From the NCBI GenBank assembly GCA_009602725.1, contig WELB01000007.1, positions 1,409,425 through 1,448,916 on the forward strand: a stretch of 39,492 bases of DNA. Direction: 5' to 3'. This DNA comes from Spirogloea muscicola. Taxonomy: Eukaryota > Streptophyta > Zygnematophyceae > Spirogloeales > Spirogloeaceae. Below are positions 1 to 33,903 of the stretch, piece after piece. The position numbers and the translations under genes are program-made. The notes under the pieces are model-generated. The model saw nothing but the letters and a program-made list of their open reading frames with translations. It searched no databases and was not told where the DNA came from. Positions within the stretch are counted from its first letter, which is position 1; the number at the start of each line of letters is the position of its first letter.

Positions 1-3752
<3,752 letters not shown>

Positions 3753-3800
3753 TCTACGGGGAAAATTTACACGTCTTCCTAGCTGCTCAATGTCGAAGCC

Positions 3801-3805
3801 TGTAA
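3801..3805 (+). terminator. Possible TGTAA polyadenylation signal of NOP56
   Basis: TGTAA is the usual poly(A) signal in chlorophyte algae. This copy lies 48 bases after the NOP56 stop codon, at the short end of the usual distance. A 5-base motif is weak evidence without transcript ends. Confidence 0.3.
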
Positions 3806-4482
3806 ATGTGCAGTGGCCCTGCAGACGGTTCTGCATGCATCAGCTTCAATGTATGATAATTGGTGCTCTGCTCCCGGATGTGAAACTACAAGGCTACCTA
3901 GGTAGCTGCTACAAGAAGTTCCAGAAGCTGCAAGCTTGGTGCTTGCTCAGGCAGCAGTGCACAGTGAGGGAAGGGGACTTTTGCTCCTGTCGAGGCAGAA
4001 GCCATGCAGGCACCTTGAGGAGAATGTGGCTTGTGTATGGGTTGTACAGGTCGCTGCGAGAAAGGAAGACTGCTCGGCTGGGAGATGGATCAGCCTTTTT
4101 CGTCAATTCTTTTCGGGCTGGCTGTTCACAGCTCTTCCCCCTTTGGGAAGCCACTTTGTTTCTTCCTATTTGAGGCGTCACAGTGCACCGAAGTGCTGGT
4201 GCAGAGGACTCATGGAGAAGACGGGGTTATAGCTTGGAAGCTTGAGCAGTCCGTGGTCAGCCCGAAAAGCCCCGCTTGGCAGGAGGGCGCCTGGGACGTT
4301 TGAGCCGCAGAGGAGCTGGAGAGCAGAGTGGCAGGAGGAGAGGCAGCTTGCAAGCGCCCAGGCAGCAGCTCCAGCTTCTGTCGGACAGCAGAAGGCCGGC
4401 AGCCTCAGATTCCAAACACCACACCCACTGCTTCCTCGGCTACACTCCCGTCTCCCATGGTGTGGCAACCAGTGGCACGGCG

Positions 4483-4510
4483 TGGGTCACATGCCGTGCC
4501 ATGTGACCCA
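4483..4510. repeat. Perfect 11-bp inverted repeat with 6-nt spacer
   Basis: TGGGTCACATG at 4483-4493 and its exact reverse complement CATGTGACCCA at 4500-4510 flank CCGTGC. Each arm contains the E-box-like core CACATG/CATGTG. A second pair, GGCACGG at 4475-4481 and CCGTGCC at 4494-4500, overlaps it and could form a competing hairpin. It lies about 180 bp upstream of the first candidate start of the monooxygenase gene. Confidence 0.75.
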
Positions 4511-4570
4511 TGCATGGAATGGAAGTTACTGAGCAGGCACCCCCTTAGTGGTGGTCTCTACATTTCCCGG

Positions 4571-4620
4571 CGCCTTAAGACCTCGTTAGACTTCCTTAGA
4601 CCTCGTTAGACCTCGTTCAA
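4571..4620 (+). repeat. 10-bp tandem repeat, about five units (CCTCGTTAGA)
   Basis: Units of ten bases follow one another: two exact copies of CCTCGTTAGA (4581-4590, 4601-4610) and diverged copies before, between and after them. It sits 65-115 bp upstream of the first ATG considered for the monooxygenase gene, so it is in the promoter or 5' leader. Confidence 0.8.
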
Positions 4621-4685
4621 TCCTTTGTGGGCTGGCTCATCACAGCCCTCGCCGGCTTTGAAAGAGCTGCGTCTTTCGTCTCATC

Positions 4686-7359
4686 ATGCTTTCTCAGTGG
4701 GAGAGACGGCGCGCGGTGCGCATGAAATTGAAAGGGAGGCCAATTCTAGTGGGAGAAAGACTATGCCCAGTGGGCCGCAGGTCTGGTGCGGAAACGAAGT
4801 GGCTGGCACCCCGGTGCGCGGCCGCGAACTGCGACTCCCAGCTCCAGCGTCCATGGCTGCGCTTCCCGGCGGCGGCGGCGGCCGCGCAGGCGTCGCGGCG
4901 GCGGCGTCGCGCGGCTCCGCCGAGCTGCCGAGGTGCCGAGCCCGAGCGCGTCGCGGGCCTCCAGTGCCGCTCGAAGGCCCAGGAGGCCCACGGCCGCACC
5001 GCCGAGCGCCACGCTTGCGGAGCCTGGGCCACGCTAGCGAGAGTCCTGCCTCGCGGCAAAGCCGTGACTGCTGGCTCCCGCCGTCTCGTCGGCGCGCAGG
5101 CTCAGCGCCCAGCAGGGCAGCGCCCGACTGCCGGCCTCGCCAGGTGCTGGTAGGCTGCCGGGGCGGTGGTCGCGGGCGCTCCTTGAGGCCTCGCGGAGTG
5201 CCCCGCGCAGCGGCTTGGATGCCGCGCGGCGGCGGCGGCGGCGGCCACCGCCCTGCAGGCCTGCAAAGTCGGCAACTGTGCGGGCTTCTGCTACTACTCC
5301 CGAGGTTGTCATCGTCGGGGCGGGTATCGCGGGCCTCTCGACAGCCCTTGCGCTTACCAGGTCAGGTTCCCTACTGTCGACCGCGGCGCCCTGTGTGCTG
5401 TCATTACTATTCGCTGCGGCAGTACGATGGCAGACCTGCAAGCCGTCCCGCTTCCACCCTTGCGATTCTAAATGAAGTTGTTGTGTCAGGTATAGCACTC
5501 AGGCTTTGAATTTCAGAATGTTGGGGCTTCAGTCGGCCCGGTTGACGCTGCCCGCCACGCCGTGGAGCCAGGGTTGGCATCCCCGTCGTAGTGCTGGAGA
5601 GGTCACCCGGCCTGCGGGAGGGCGGCGCAGCACTGAGCCTGTGGGGCAATGCCTGGCGCGCTCTGGACGTCCTGGGTGTAGGCGAGAGCCTCAGAAGCCA
5701 ATACACAACCCTGACCAGGTGAGGGGCCGGCCAAAGGAAGGCGGACGACCAGCCAATGCATGGGCCGCATGGTGCACTTGGGAGCCAGCCTTGCCGCTGC
5801 AGTTTTCGGAGGGCAACATCACAACTTATACTCTCCTGCCCCTCAGGGTGGAGCTGTGTAGCAGCGACGGACGTCTTCTGAAGGCATTTGATTTTGACGA
5901 ATGCGATGGCGGGTGTGTGCTCATTGCATTCTTTCCCAGCAGCTCAGCTGCATATGGCTGCGGGGTTTGAGGAGCATGCAGCTGGCCCTTGTAACAAGTG
6001 GAGCTGGTCGTGCTGGACATCAGACCTCAAGTTGGCGCATTGTCTTGCACTTGGCACTGCAGACCCCACGAGGTCAGAGGAGTGCATCGCGTGGCTCTCT
6101 TGCAGGCTTTGGCCAAGGACCTTCCGCCCAATACCATCCGCTTCAGCTCCCGTGTGAGCAGCATTGCCGGGTCTTCACGAGACCACATCTACAAGGTCGG
6201 GCTAGAGGACGGCGATGAGTACAACGCAAAGGTCAACCTAGATTCTACCTCTGCAAGGCTGTGCTGCTTGCCTTGAGGCGGATTGCAACATGCCGACATG
6301 CAAGTTCAGGAGCTGGCATCATTTGGACTCCTTTCTGGTCCTACATAGTGGTACGTGCTTGCTAACTCATTAGATTGTCCTACAGGTCATCGTTGGATGC
6401 GATGGGGCGAACTCAAAAGTGGCCAAGTATTTGGGACTGAAGGATGTGAATTATGCTGGTTACTCTGCCTATCGGGGGGTCAGCCACATGCCAGCAGGTC
6501 ACTCCCTGGGGGGCACGGTATGCCAGGCGCTCGGCCGAGGAGTCCGTGCCGGCATGTATCCTCTGAATGCGCAGGAAGTCTACTGGTTCACCGTCTTTAA
6601 TTCGCCTCCAGGTGAGGAGAGTGACATGCTCAGTGCTGAGGTCGATTCATTTTCAAGGGAAATAAGACCGCTTACCGTTGCGTGCTGGGTGCCACTGGTA
6701 AGAGTGTGTGACTTGTTGTTGCAGGTGTGCGAGATGAGACTCCTGCAGCGATGAAAAAGGCGGCACTGGACTCAATTTTGGGGTGGCCCCAGGAGATTGT
6801 AGACCCCATGCGCTGCACATCTGAGGAGCAGATTACTCGGTCCGACATCACGGATCGGTGGCTTCTGCCGCTGCCGGGCGTGAGGTGGGGCAGGGGGGGG
6901 GTTACGCTTGCAGGGGATGCCGCACACCCCATGACACCAAACCTCGGCCAAGGCGCCTGCACTGCCCTTGAGGATTCAGTTGTCTTGGCCAGAGAGCTGG
7001 CTGACACCCCCTTGGTTAGCGTGCCGGTGAAGCAAGCCGCTGGTGAGATGGTGGCTGCTGGTGGCTCGTCAAATTCGTGGGAGACAGGTGGTCAAGCCAG
7101 TGGCAAGAGGCAGCCAACGGAAGCTCATGATAAGGTGCATGTGGGTACGACAGTCGATGCGGCCCTGGAGAGGTATGAAAAGGAACGGCTAAGACGGTGC
7201 GCCATCCTGACAGTGAGGGCCAATGCCATGGGCCGCCTCTTACAGCTGCCATACGCGCCGGTTTGCCACATACGAGACAATCTGGCCATTCCCCGAGTGT
7301 TCCCCGTTGCCCACTTTCTGGACCACACCTTGTACGACTGCGGCGAGTTGCCCGCCTGA
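4686..7359 (+). CDS. FAD-dependent monooxygenase, CTF2A/zeaxanthin-epoxidase-like, probably plastid-targeted
   Basis: Class A flavoprotein monooxygenase of the plant CTF2A/CTF2B group; substrate unknown. Well-supported exons are 5259-5360, 5572-5718, 5847-5912, 6063-6231, 6386-6611 and 6725-7359, all phase-compatible. Family motifs appear in order: the FAD-binding Rossmann stretch VVIVGAGIAGLSTALAL, the glycine-rich GGAALSLWGNAW, the DG motif VIVGCDGANSKVAKYLG, and the GD motif LAGDAAHPMTPNLGQGACTALED. The segment just before the Rossmann fold (SATVRASA) resembles a chloroplast transit cleavage region. The core frame has no ATG, since a stop lies at 5065-5067. A phase-compatible 5' exon with ATG at 4686 or 4722, ending at 5143 (CAG|GTGCTG), would supply the start, but this is inference. 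About 45 glycine/serine-rich residues (7014-7150) interrupt the usual spacing between the GD motif and the C-terminal helix. Function is certain at family level only; the N-terminus is uncertain. Confidence 0.85.
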
Positions 7360-8187
7360 TGCAGGTCTTGGTTGTGGAAGGTGGAAGCTTGCCCGTGCTG
7401 TTTGGGACGAGCAGGAGTCAGATGCAGTGAGCAATGTGCAACGCTGCAACTCTGAGGGCCACTGCTGGATGGTATGTTGGGTGTTGAAGGAGTATTACTC
7501 CGAGTGGACCTAGAAGTACACGCCGCTGGTCCTGCGTGATGATGCATGGATAGGCTATTCCAGGTGGTGGCGGTGGCCGTGGAAGGCTCAGCCGAGGACT
7601 GTGGACGAGGTGTTGGGCTGAATGTTGCAGACAAGAAGTAGCTCGACCAAATGGGGTGAGGGCTGGGAGTAGCCAGCCCACAAAAGAATAAATAACGTGC
7701 AAAGGAGCCGGATCTAAGCAAAGGGGACAATGCGGCTGCTGGTGGCGACGGAAAGGACGAGAATACCAACAACGGGTTGCAAGTAGTGGCGCTTGTATTG
7801 ATTGATGGAGGGCGGCCCGAGTGGCCAGAGGGCCAGAGGGAGTCCAGCAACCCAGTGCAGGGGCGGGCCAAGGCCGCCGCCCAGCAGCGGGAAGCGGCGG
7901 GGAAGCGGCGGCACTGAGCCGAACGGCGGAGGGGCGGCGCCGTTCCGTCGGCGTCCTCGTCGGGCCCCGGGCGAGGGAGGACCCCCGCCCCGTTCGGGCC
8001 GCAACCTTCGCCGCTGCGCAGGCAAGGCTGCTCGGGGGGCACTGCCCGCCGCCGCCGCCGCCGCCGCCGNGCTGATTCAATCAGCAGCCCGCAGTCTTTT
8101 CTCCCTCTTCCCCCCTCCCCGCCCGCCGCCCATCGCGTGACCGGCCCAGTCGCCTCCCCACCCCGTCATCGCCACACCACCTTCTGA
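7360..8187. other. Intergenic: monooxygenase 3' flank and TPR gene upstream region
   Basis: No supported gene. AATAAA occurs near 7688, about 330 bases after the monooxygenase stop. GC content rises steeply from about 7840. A GCC-triplet run ends in a single N at 8070, an assembly joint. Long alanine- and arginine-rich open frames on both strands here are products of GC-rich DNA. Confidence 0.6.
8046..8070. repeat. GCC triplet repeat ending in a single N (scaffold joint)
   Basis: Seven to eight GCC units run directly into the only N of this region. The next base starts unrelated sequence. The true repeat length, and whether sequence is missing, cannot be told. Confidence 0.8.
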
Positions 8188-8242
8188 GCTGTTCGCCACC
8201 ACGTGCGCCGCCGCCACTTGGCATCATCCTTCCAACGTCAGC

Positions 8243-8274
<32 letters not shown>

Positions 8275-9616
8275 AGCGCGCTGGCGGTGGGGCGCGCGAG
8301 CGCGCTCAAGGAGCGGGGCAACGTGGCGCTGGCGCGCGGCGACACGGCCAAGGCGATCGAGTACTACACGCGGGCGCTGGAGCTGGTGCCGCGGAGCCAC
8401 ATTTTGTACAGCAACCGCAGCGCGGCCTACTTCAAGCTGGGCCAGTTCCAGGAGGCGGTGCTGGACGCGGAGTGGACGATCGAGATCGCGCCGTACTACG
8501 AGAAGGGCTACAGCCGCCTCGGCGCCGCGCTCTACGCGCTCGGCCGCTACCAGGAGAGCGCGCGCGCGTACCGCCGCGGCGCCGACCTGCAGCCCGGCAA
8601 CGAGGTGTGCGAGCAGGGGTGGCGCGACGCCGACCGCATGTTCCGCGGCCTCCAGAACCGCCTCAACCCCAACTCCCTCGCCTCCGCTGCCTCCATCCTC
8701 ACCACCGACTCCAGCTCCGCCAGAAAGCCTGGTAAGCGCCTCCACGGCCTCCCTCTCGGTTGTGGGTGGCCACTTGGCCTGCTGGCATTGCAGCGCGATG
8801 CGGCCGAAAGGAGCATTTTTGCGCTCTAACTTGTGTCACAGAGTCAATTGGCACTCAATTGGTGCCCCGCATACAATGCTTGTTGTCAGTCACAGGGGTG
8901 TCAGCGGCCTTGCACTTCAAATGCGAGACTACCTGCATAGGCTGGCGCTGTCAGTTCTCCGAGTCTAGGGGTTCTGTGGCCGGTTGTGGGGCTCGCCAGC
9001 TGGCTGCAATCTTCACCAACACTAGTTGCACAGGTGTCGTCAGGTTTTCCAAGCCTCTGGTGCCACCAGTCTTTCCCACAAAATGCATCACCGTTCATCC
9101 TTGCATAATGCTTGGGCTGATAGTGCTGCTTTGTCAGACTGGAGCTTGAGCAAGGAGGGGGTCTCCTCATTGAGCACAAAGTCGCACCTGGATTATTCCT
9201 TCCTAGTCGCTAGTCAAGAACCTACATTCTTGGTGGCAAATTGACTCCTGTCACTCAAGGGGCTGGACTTGCTGGGGCTGCTTACTCTGATCTGACCTTG
9301 AAGAGAAGTGCATCCAGCAGTTGAGTTGTCAAATGGACTTCCTTCCGGGCACAGGTCGGCCTACAAGGGCATTGCAGAAGCTACTATGACTTGCGGTAGC
9401 CTGCCAAATTACTCACATTGAGAGGCTCTATTCTGTTCTGCAGGCTCAGGCCCGGCAGCAGGGCCCTCAGTCGTCTCCACAGCTGAGAAGCCCGAGAAGC
9501 CCGAGAAGCATGACAAGGTGCGGAGCATGATAAAAGCCATCAGCTTCCAGTTTCCCCCCAGCAAGAACCAGGCGGAGAGCACGAAGCCGTACTTCACACT
9601 TCCGGCTAGCTCCTAG
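8188..9616 (+). CDS. TPR co-chaperone protein, HOP/STI1 TPR1-like (start codon not visible)
   Basis: Two exons, to 8731 and 9444-9616, joined in phase 1. From 8203 they encode about 233 residues. The core is three TPR repeats: LKERGNVALARGDTAKAIEY, ILYSNRSAAYFKLGQFQEAV and EKGYSRLGAALYALGRYQES. The five residues of the two-carboxylate clamp that grips the EEVD tail of Hsp70/Hsp90 are present: K and N of LKERGN, N of YSNRSAAY, and K and R of EKGYSR. An Hsp70/Hsp90-tail-binding role is therefore likely. The C-terminal 57 residues carry a KPEKPEKHDK linker and a conserved-looking MIKAISFQFPPSKNQ. The frame opens at 8188 after a TGA and has no ATG before 8638, which is inside the TPR. The start must lie in an unseen upstream exon, be lost at the N at 8070, or be non-AUG. 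A CGG run encodes polyglycine just before the TPR. Confidence 0.82.
8247..8271 (+). repeat. CGG triplet repeat encoding polyglycine
   Basis: Eight CGG units lie in the first visible exon of the TPR gene and encode a run of eight glycines immediately before the TPR domain. Similar triplet runs lie in or beside the first exons of other genes in the window. Confidence 0.85.
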
Positions 9617-11068
9617 GATTACAGAGGTATGTGCTGCAGAGCTATTGAAAGAGTCAATGCTGCCATGCATGCAGACATGCTATCTATGCGGTGCACAGTA
9701 CAACTACAAGGAAGCAGTGATTCCTGCATGTTTCCTGAGCATTGGCCTTCAGTGCTCAGTGTCTTACTGTTAATGTTAAGCAATCCTTATTCAGCTCAGC
9801 CAGCGTGACCTTGCCGCAGCGGGAGGTCGCAAATGGTTGCGATAACTTACGATAAATGGGTTGTCAAGAGATTGTCGAGCTTATCCTAATGATGGTGGAG
9901 GTGGAGGTGCAGGTGGCATTGCAGGTACAGGTGCAGTTGCTTTGTCAAATCTACCCATGCTGTGCCATACAGGAACATGTCACCGGCATGTCACAGAGCT
10001 TTGCCAAGGTGCTGAAAGCATTTCGCTTATCCTCCTTGAGTGAGTGGATCAGAGCAGTGACAAGGTGACGAGCCCCACATTCAATAACTGCGTGCAAGCA
10101 GACTGCACAATAAGAGCTTCTGCCTGAAGATGCTGGAGGTTGGGAGCCAAGACTCCATTATGCTGCTGAACTGTGGTATTACAGGCCGGTATGCCTGCAT
10201 AGGAAATTGCATGGCCCTCAAACGCGGTGCTTACAAACAATTGGCAGAGGAAGGTTCAATTGCAAGTTTTGGTTATCACCGCACGGTTAGGTAGGAAGTC
10301 ACATGACTCAAGAACCTCATTGGCAGGCCCTCAAGTGCCTGAAGACTCTAGATCTGGTTGCAAATATATGTGCTATGTAAGTAGACTACAACCACCAGAC
10401 CAGCAGAGTGCTTGTACGCACACTGTTTGGGAGCAGGCCTAAGGCTGTAATGGCACCTGTCCAAGCTATTACATTCATTACCAGCCCTAACAACTCAAAG
10501 AGAGGCAGCATTCAAGCCACCAAGAAGATACCTGCTACCTCCATCGTAGGAGCATGCATTAGAGCTAAGATCGGGCATCTTAGTAGATGTGGTGCAGCTG
10601 CAGCTGCTGATACCAAGCAGGAATCACATTCCCTAAGTTGCAGTGTTAATCTTGGTGTGCGCTGGCTGCAGCATTTGTGCTCTCGACCAGCTACTTCATC
10701 TTGTTCATGCTCTCTTACTGTTGAGAAGAGCAACAACAAACGAATGTGTCGGCCATCATGGACAACATTCTTAAATGAAAATAGTGTATTCAGAGCACTA
10801 TGCAAGTGGCCAATGACAGTGCAGGCCAATGAGCCCACGCCACTGGTACTTGAAGAATGTGGCAACACATGAGCCCTCGTGTTGCCACGACATGAATGGC
10901 GAAGTTGCACATATCATATATAACCTCTGCGAAGCATCAGCAGATGAGGCAAAATGCCTTGGGCAGCAAAAGCGGGAGTGAATGCAGCCACTGTTCTCAG
11001 TGGCTGATTAGCCTGTCTCAAACAAATGCTGACCAATCCAGTACAAATGAGAGCAAAGTCATGCAGCA
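9617..11068. other. Intergenic: convergent 3' flanks of the TPR and FAD4-like genes
   Basis: About 1.45 kb between two convergent genes. A 154-codon plus frame at 10408-10872 and a 132-codon minus frame overlap it, but neither shows a domain, conserved motif or splice partner, and they shadow each other. A short G-rich repeat is at 9893-9936. I see no RNA gene. Confidence 0.55.
9893..9936 (+). repeat. Short imperfect G-rich repeat (GGAGGTGGAGGTGCAGGTG)
   Basis: Imperfect 6-bp units of the type GGTGGA/GGTGCA/GGTACA repeat for about 45 bases in non-coding DNA. Guanine doublets are evenly spaced, which could allow a two-layer quadruplex. No function is evident. Confidence 0.6.
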
Positions 11069-12826
<1,758 letters not shown>

Positions 12827-12829
<3 letters not shown>

Positions 12830-15419
12830 GGCGGGGCGGCAGTGCTGTACCACTACCCCTGCCCCGACGGCGCCTTCGCCGCGCTCGCCGCCCACCTCTA
12901 CTACGCCGCCGCCGCCGCCGCCGCCGCCGCCGCTGCGCCGCCGGTCCGCTTCGTGCCCAACACCGTCTACTCGCCCGTGAGGTGCAGCCCTCTCGGCTGC
13001 GGCGCCGCCGTGCTCCGGCCATGCCTCCACGCCCGCCGCGGCGGCATTGAGGCGGCGGCAGCTTGCTGCTGCAGGGTGGACGACCTCGGGGACGTGGGGA
13101 GCCTGGAGGTGGTCTACCTGCTCGACTTCGCCGGGCCGCCTGGCTTTGCGCACGACCTCGCCGCCAACGCCCGCAGGTGAGCCGCCACCCACCTGCCGTG
13201 TACGCGCGCTCTTCCAACGGGCTGCTGTGTTACCGACACTGCGTGCAATCTGGGGCGGCAGTGATACCTCTGTCTTCTGCTGGCCACGCCAAGCTTCCGC
13301 TTGACTGAATTTTCTCCAGTGGGTTGCGTGTGGTTACACGCTCTTGAGAGCGCCGTCGTTGACTCGAGTGCCGCAGCCGCATGCTGCAGTGTGGTCGTGC
13401 TGGACCACCACAAGACATCGGCAGCGAGCCTCTTGGAACCAGGCGCGTGCCCGTCCAACCTGAGCCCCGTCTTCGACTTCGACCGGAGCGGAGCTACCAT
13501 TGCCTTGGACTACTTCACAAAGCGGCTGCTTGCTGAAGGTGCGCGTGCTGGCCATGCTTCCACCTCAGTCGCTGGAGTGGGGCTAGTAGAAGCAGCCCGA
13601 CATGGGCGGCCCTTGTTGCGCATAGGCCACTCTGATTTCGTGCCTGAAGTACAGGAGTTTGTTGATTTGCGAGCACGGTGGTTGGCCATAGCTTGGTGAG
13701 ATTTTGGGGTGGTTTGCCTGGATTATTGCTATCACTAGGAAGCATTTTGTCTGTGGCTGTTCACAGCTGCTCCCTTCTGACTTGTATTAGCACTGAGTGG
13801 TATAGAAGTAGCGCCTTCTGGCTGCAGACGCCCGCCCCTGCCTCAGTGGCACTTCCTTCCTGCCTTCCACTGGGGCCGCACCTGTCCTGCAAAAGGGCAC
13901 ATGCTCAAAACACTGATGCCTTAAGGACTCCACCGAGTTGCATTGAGATGAGTAGCTGGATTGTATTTAATGTTGCTGATTGCCTCCCCACTTCACACGA
14001 TGGTTTGCAGGACTGGGGACTGACTTGGTTGCTGAGAAGGATATAGAGCGCCTGCGACGCCTCTTTGCTTACATTGAGGATGCGGACCTCTGGTTGTGGC
14101 ATCTCACTGATAGCAAGGCATTCAGCAGCGGCCTCAATGATCTGCAGCTTGAGTTTGACGCCAACAAGAATCCCGAAATTTTTAACCAGGTCGAGCAGCC
14201 TGCCAACATGCTACATTGCGCACAACATGCTGTGCTAGCAAGTACCCTCTTGCTAGTAGAGACGGTCTGTGATGAGAGGCTGCAAGCACACTGCTGACAT
14301 GCATACCTCCACGCTCTTCCACTTGTGCCTTCCAACTTTCAGCAGTGTCTCTCCTTTTTTGCGTAAGAGACACTGCACGCCAACTGAGATCATGCAAGTT
14401 GTGGCCTCGCAGCTGTCGGTTGTCGTACTCATGCACAAGTCCTACTGCATGGTTGCAGCTGCAAGCCTTGGTGCCGGAAGATGTCATAGTCATGGGTAAG
14501 AAGATCATGCTGCCGAGGCGAAAGCAGATTGATGGAGCTCTTGGAGCTTCTTTTATCATCAACCTTGGTCAGGGGAGATTTGGGAGTTGCCTCGTGAATA
14601 TCTCTTCCGGTCATACCCAAATCCCTCCGTGCGTAAAAAGAGTAGTGCAGTAAGATTCCTACTTATGTCAGCTGGCACTGTCGGCCTGCAGATGTGCACT
14701 GCCTCTTCTCGTCACTTTGGGCCAAAGCTGCCTTCACGTGCATTGTCGCCCGCTGACACTTCGGGCAACAGGCTGTGAGGGTTGATGATGCGCTGTCCCG
14801 CTTGAGGAGCGATATTGGTCATGAGCTGGCGGAGAGGAGCAGAAAGGTCGGCCTCAGGTCTGTTGAGGACTTTGACTAATTCATTAAAGCCTCAGAGCAG
14901 GCATTGATGGTCGCGATAGCAGTCCCTGCCCTACTTTTCTTCGATGTATGGCTCAGGTTTTTCAGCAACGGCCGCTTACCCTTCTCATAGAAGAAGAAAA
15001 GCCGCTTACATTTCTTATATACATCCTGCAGGGGCATTGGGACCGTAGTGTACTTGGTGCCAGATTTGCAGGATTCATCGATGTTGAAGGTCAGCTTGCG
15101 AAGCCTGGATGAGATAGAGGAGGACACTACGCCCATCTCTGAGGTATATAATTAGAGCCTTGATCATCGTTTAGCAAGTAGCATTTCATCCTGCATGATT
15201 TGTGACGGCTTGCTCAAACGACCGCCATGCTCCATGCAAACTGCTTGTCATGTCTTTGTTAGTATCTTGGGCTACATGCTGGTTCTACATCAGAGTAGCT
15301 CAATGCCCGAGGCATGCTGCCCACTGCAGGCATATGGAGGTGGAGGCCATCGGGCTGCAAGTTCCTTCATGATTGCTGCAGATGAGTTTGCCTGTTGGAT
15401 GCGAGACCTGCCAATGTAA
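12827..15419 (+). CDS. DHH/DHHA1-family phosphoesterase (NrnA-like), 5' end missing
   Basis: Eight phase-compatible exons: 12827-12981, 13075-13176, 13390-13538, 14011-14189, 14459-14593, 14772-14857, 15032-15143 and 15330-15419. They encode 335 residues. The N-terminal DHH domain starts with LYHYPCPDGAFAALAAHLYY, like the first metal-binding motif of nanoRNase/pAp phosphatases, and contains the defining VVVLDHHKTS. Further on are DADLW and, in the C-terminal DHHA1 domain, the diagnostic GGGGHRAASSF. By family it should hydrolyse short oligonucleotides or pAp-like phosphoesters using divalent metal; the actual substrate is not known. A polyalanine run coded by GCC repeats (about 12906-12933) follows the first motif. 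The first intron (12982-13074, 93 bases) is a multiple of three with no stop in frame, so retention would insert 31 residues without truncation. The start codon is lost in the gap. The last exons converge on the BEACH gene. Confidence 0.88.
12905..12933 (+). repeat. GCC triplet repeat encoding polyalanine
   Basis: About nine GCC units code for a run of alanines inside the DHH domain, between the first metal-binding motif and the next strand. Its position in a loop suggests a tolerated length polymorphism. Confidence 0.85.
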
Positions 15420-15994
15420 GCTGAAAGGGCACCGAGCTTACTAGACTGTATTCAACAGCAATCACGATGTTCTAAACAGGTATACAGGAAGGACGAACGA
15501 TATTGGACCAATATTTATTATCACACCAAACGACACATGCTGCTGTTATGCACAGCATTAGTGCTCATGTAACATGCTCAGTGCATACTTTCTGACATGT
15601 CCACACTAGCATAAGCAAGTGGGGAAGTCCAAGACATCTAGTGACCGCTACTGAGATTGATGCGTAAGATGGCTGGTGAAGGTAATCACTGTTGAAGCGT
15701 GGGGTTGAAGCGATATCACTCATCAAGATTTACAAAATCAGGTCTGAAGCACCAGGCAAGCAGACAAACAGCGAAGAATATGGATGGGTTGCAAAGGAAT
15801 GACTATGTGAATATGGTGCGTATGGTCGCTAAGCACGTGCTAATGGATCCATTGAATGAGCGAGAGAGCACTGGCACAAGCTGGTGTTGCCTTTGCTCGC
15901 AACCAGGTCATCGAGCAGGTCACTGGCCATTAATGTAGATGGTTGTCAAGGATCTAAGTAAAACGCGAAGGGACTGCTACAGTTCCTTGGCGTT
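15420..15994. other. Intergenic between the convergent DHH and BEACH genes
   Basis: 575 bases between the stop codons of two genes transcribed toward each other. It holds both 3' untranslated regions and possible poly(A) signals (TGTAA near 15568 on plus; its complement near 15731 for the minus gene). No gene is visible. Confidence 0.6.

Positions 15995-33903
<17,909 letters not shown>

Larger units (their letters stand above)
3753..4685. other. Intergenic: NOP56 3' flank and monooxygenase upstream region
   Basis: No reading frame here has homology I can recognise or compatible splice structure. It holds a possible polyadenylation signal soon after the NOP56 stop, a perfect 11-bp inverted repeat and a 10-bp tandem repeat, the last two close to the next gene. 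Open frames near 4031-4609 overlap in several phases without conserved motifs. Confidence 0.6.

Noticed and set aside
4625-5509. 294-codon plus-strand frame
   Set aside because: Arginine/alanine-rich with no motif, overlapping the monooxygenase exons in another frame; its ATG at 4853 cannot be spliced to the Rossmann exon in phase.
5259-7359. Calling the FAD monooxygenase zeaxanthin epoxidase
   Set aside because: It lacks the C-terminal FHA domain and the motif spacing fits the CTF2A group; only the family is supported.
7125-8080. Long minus-strand frames (305 and 220 codons)
   Set aside because: Antisense to the monooxygenase end and GC-rich flank, proline/serine low complexity, no conserved motif.
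8224-8745. 173-codon minus-strand frame
   Set aside because: Mirror of the TPR exon; Val/Ala/Glu-rich composition typical of antisense of GC-rich coding DNA.
10408-10872. 154-codon frame in the intergenic region
   Set aside because: No domain, signal or splice partner, and an overlapping antisense frame of similar length.
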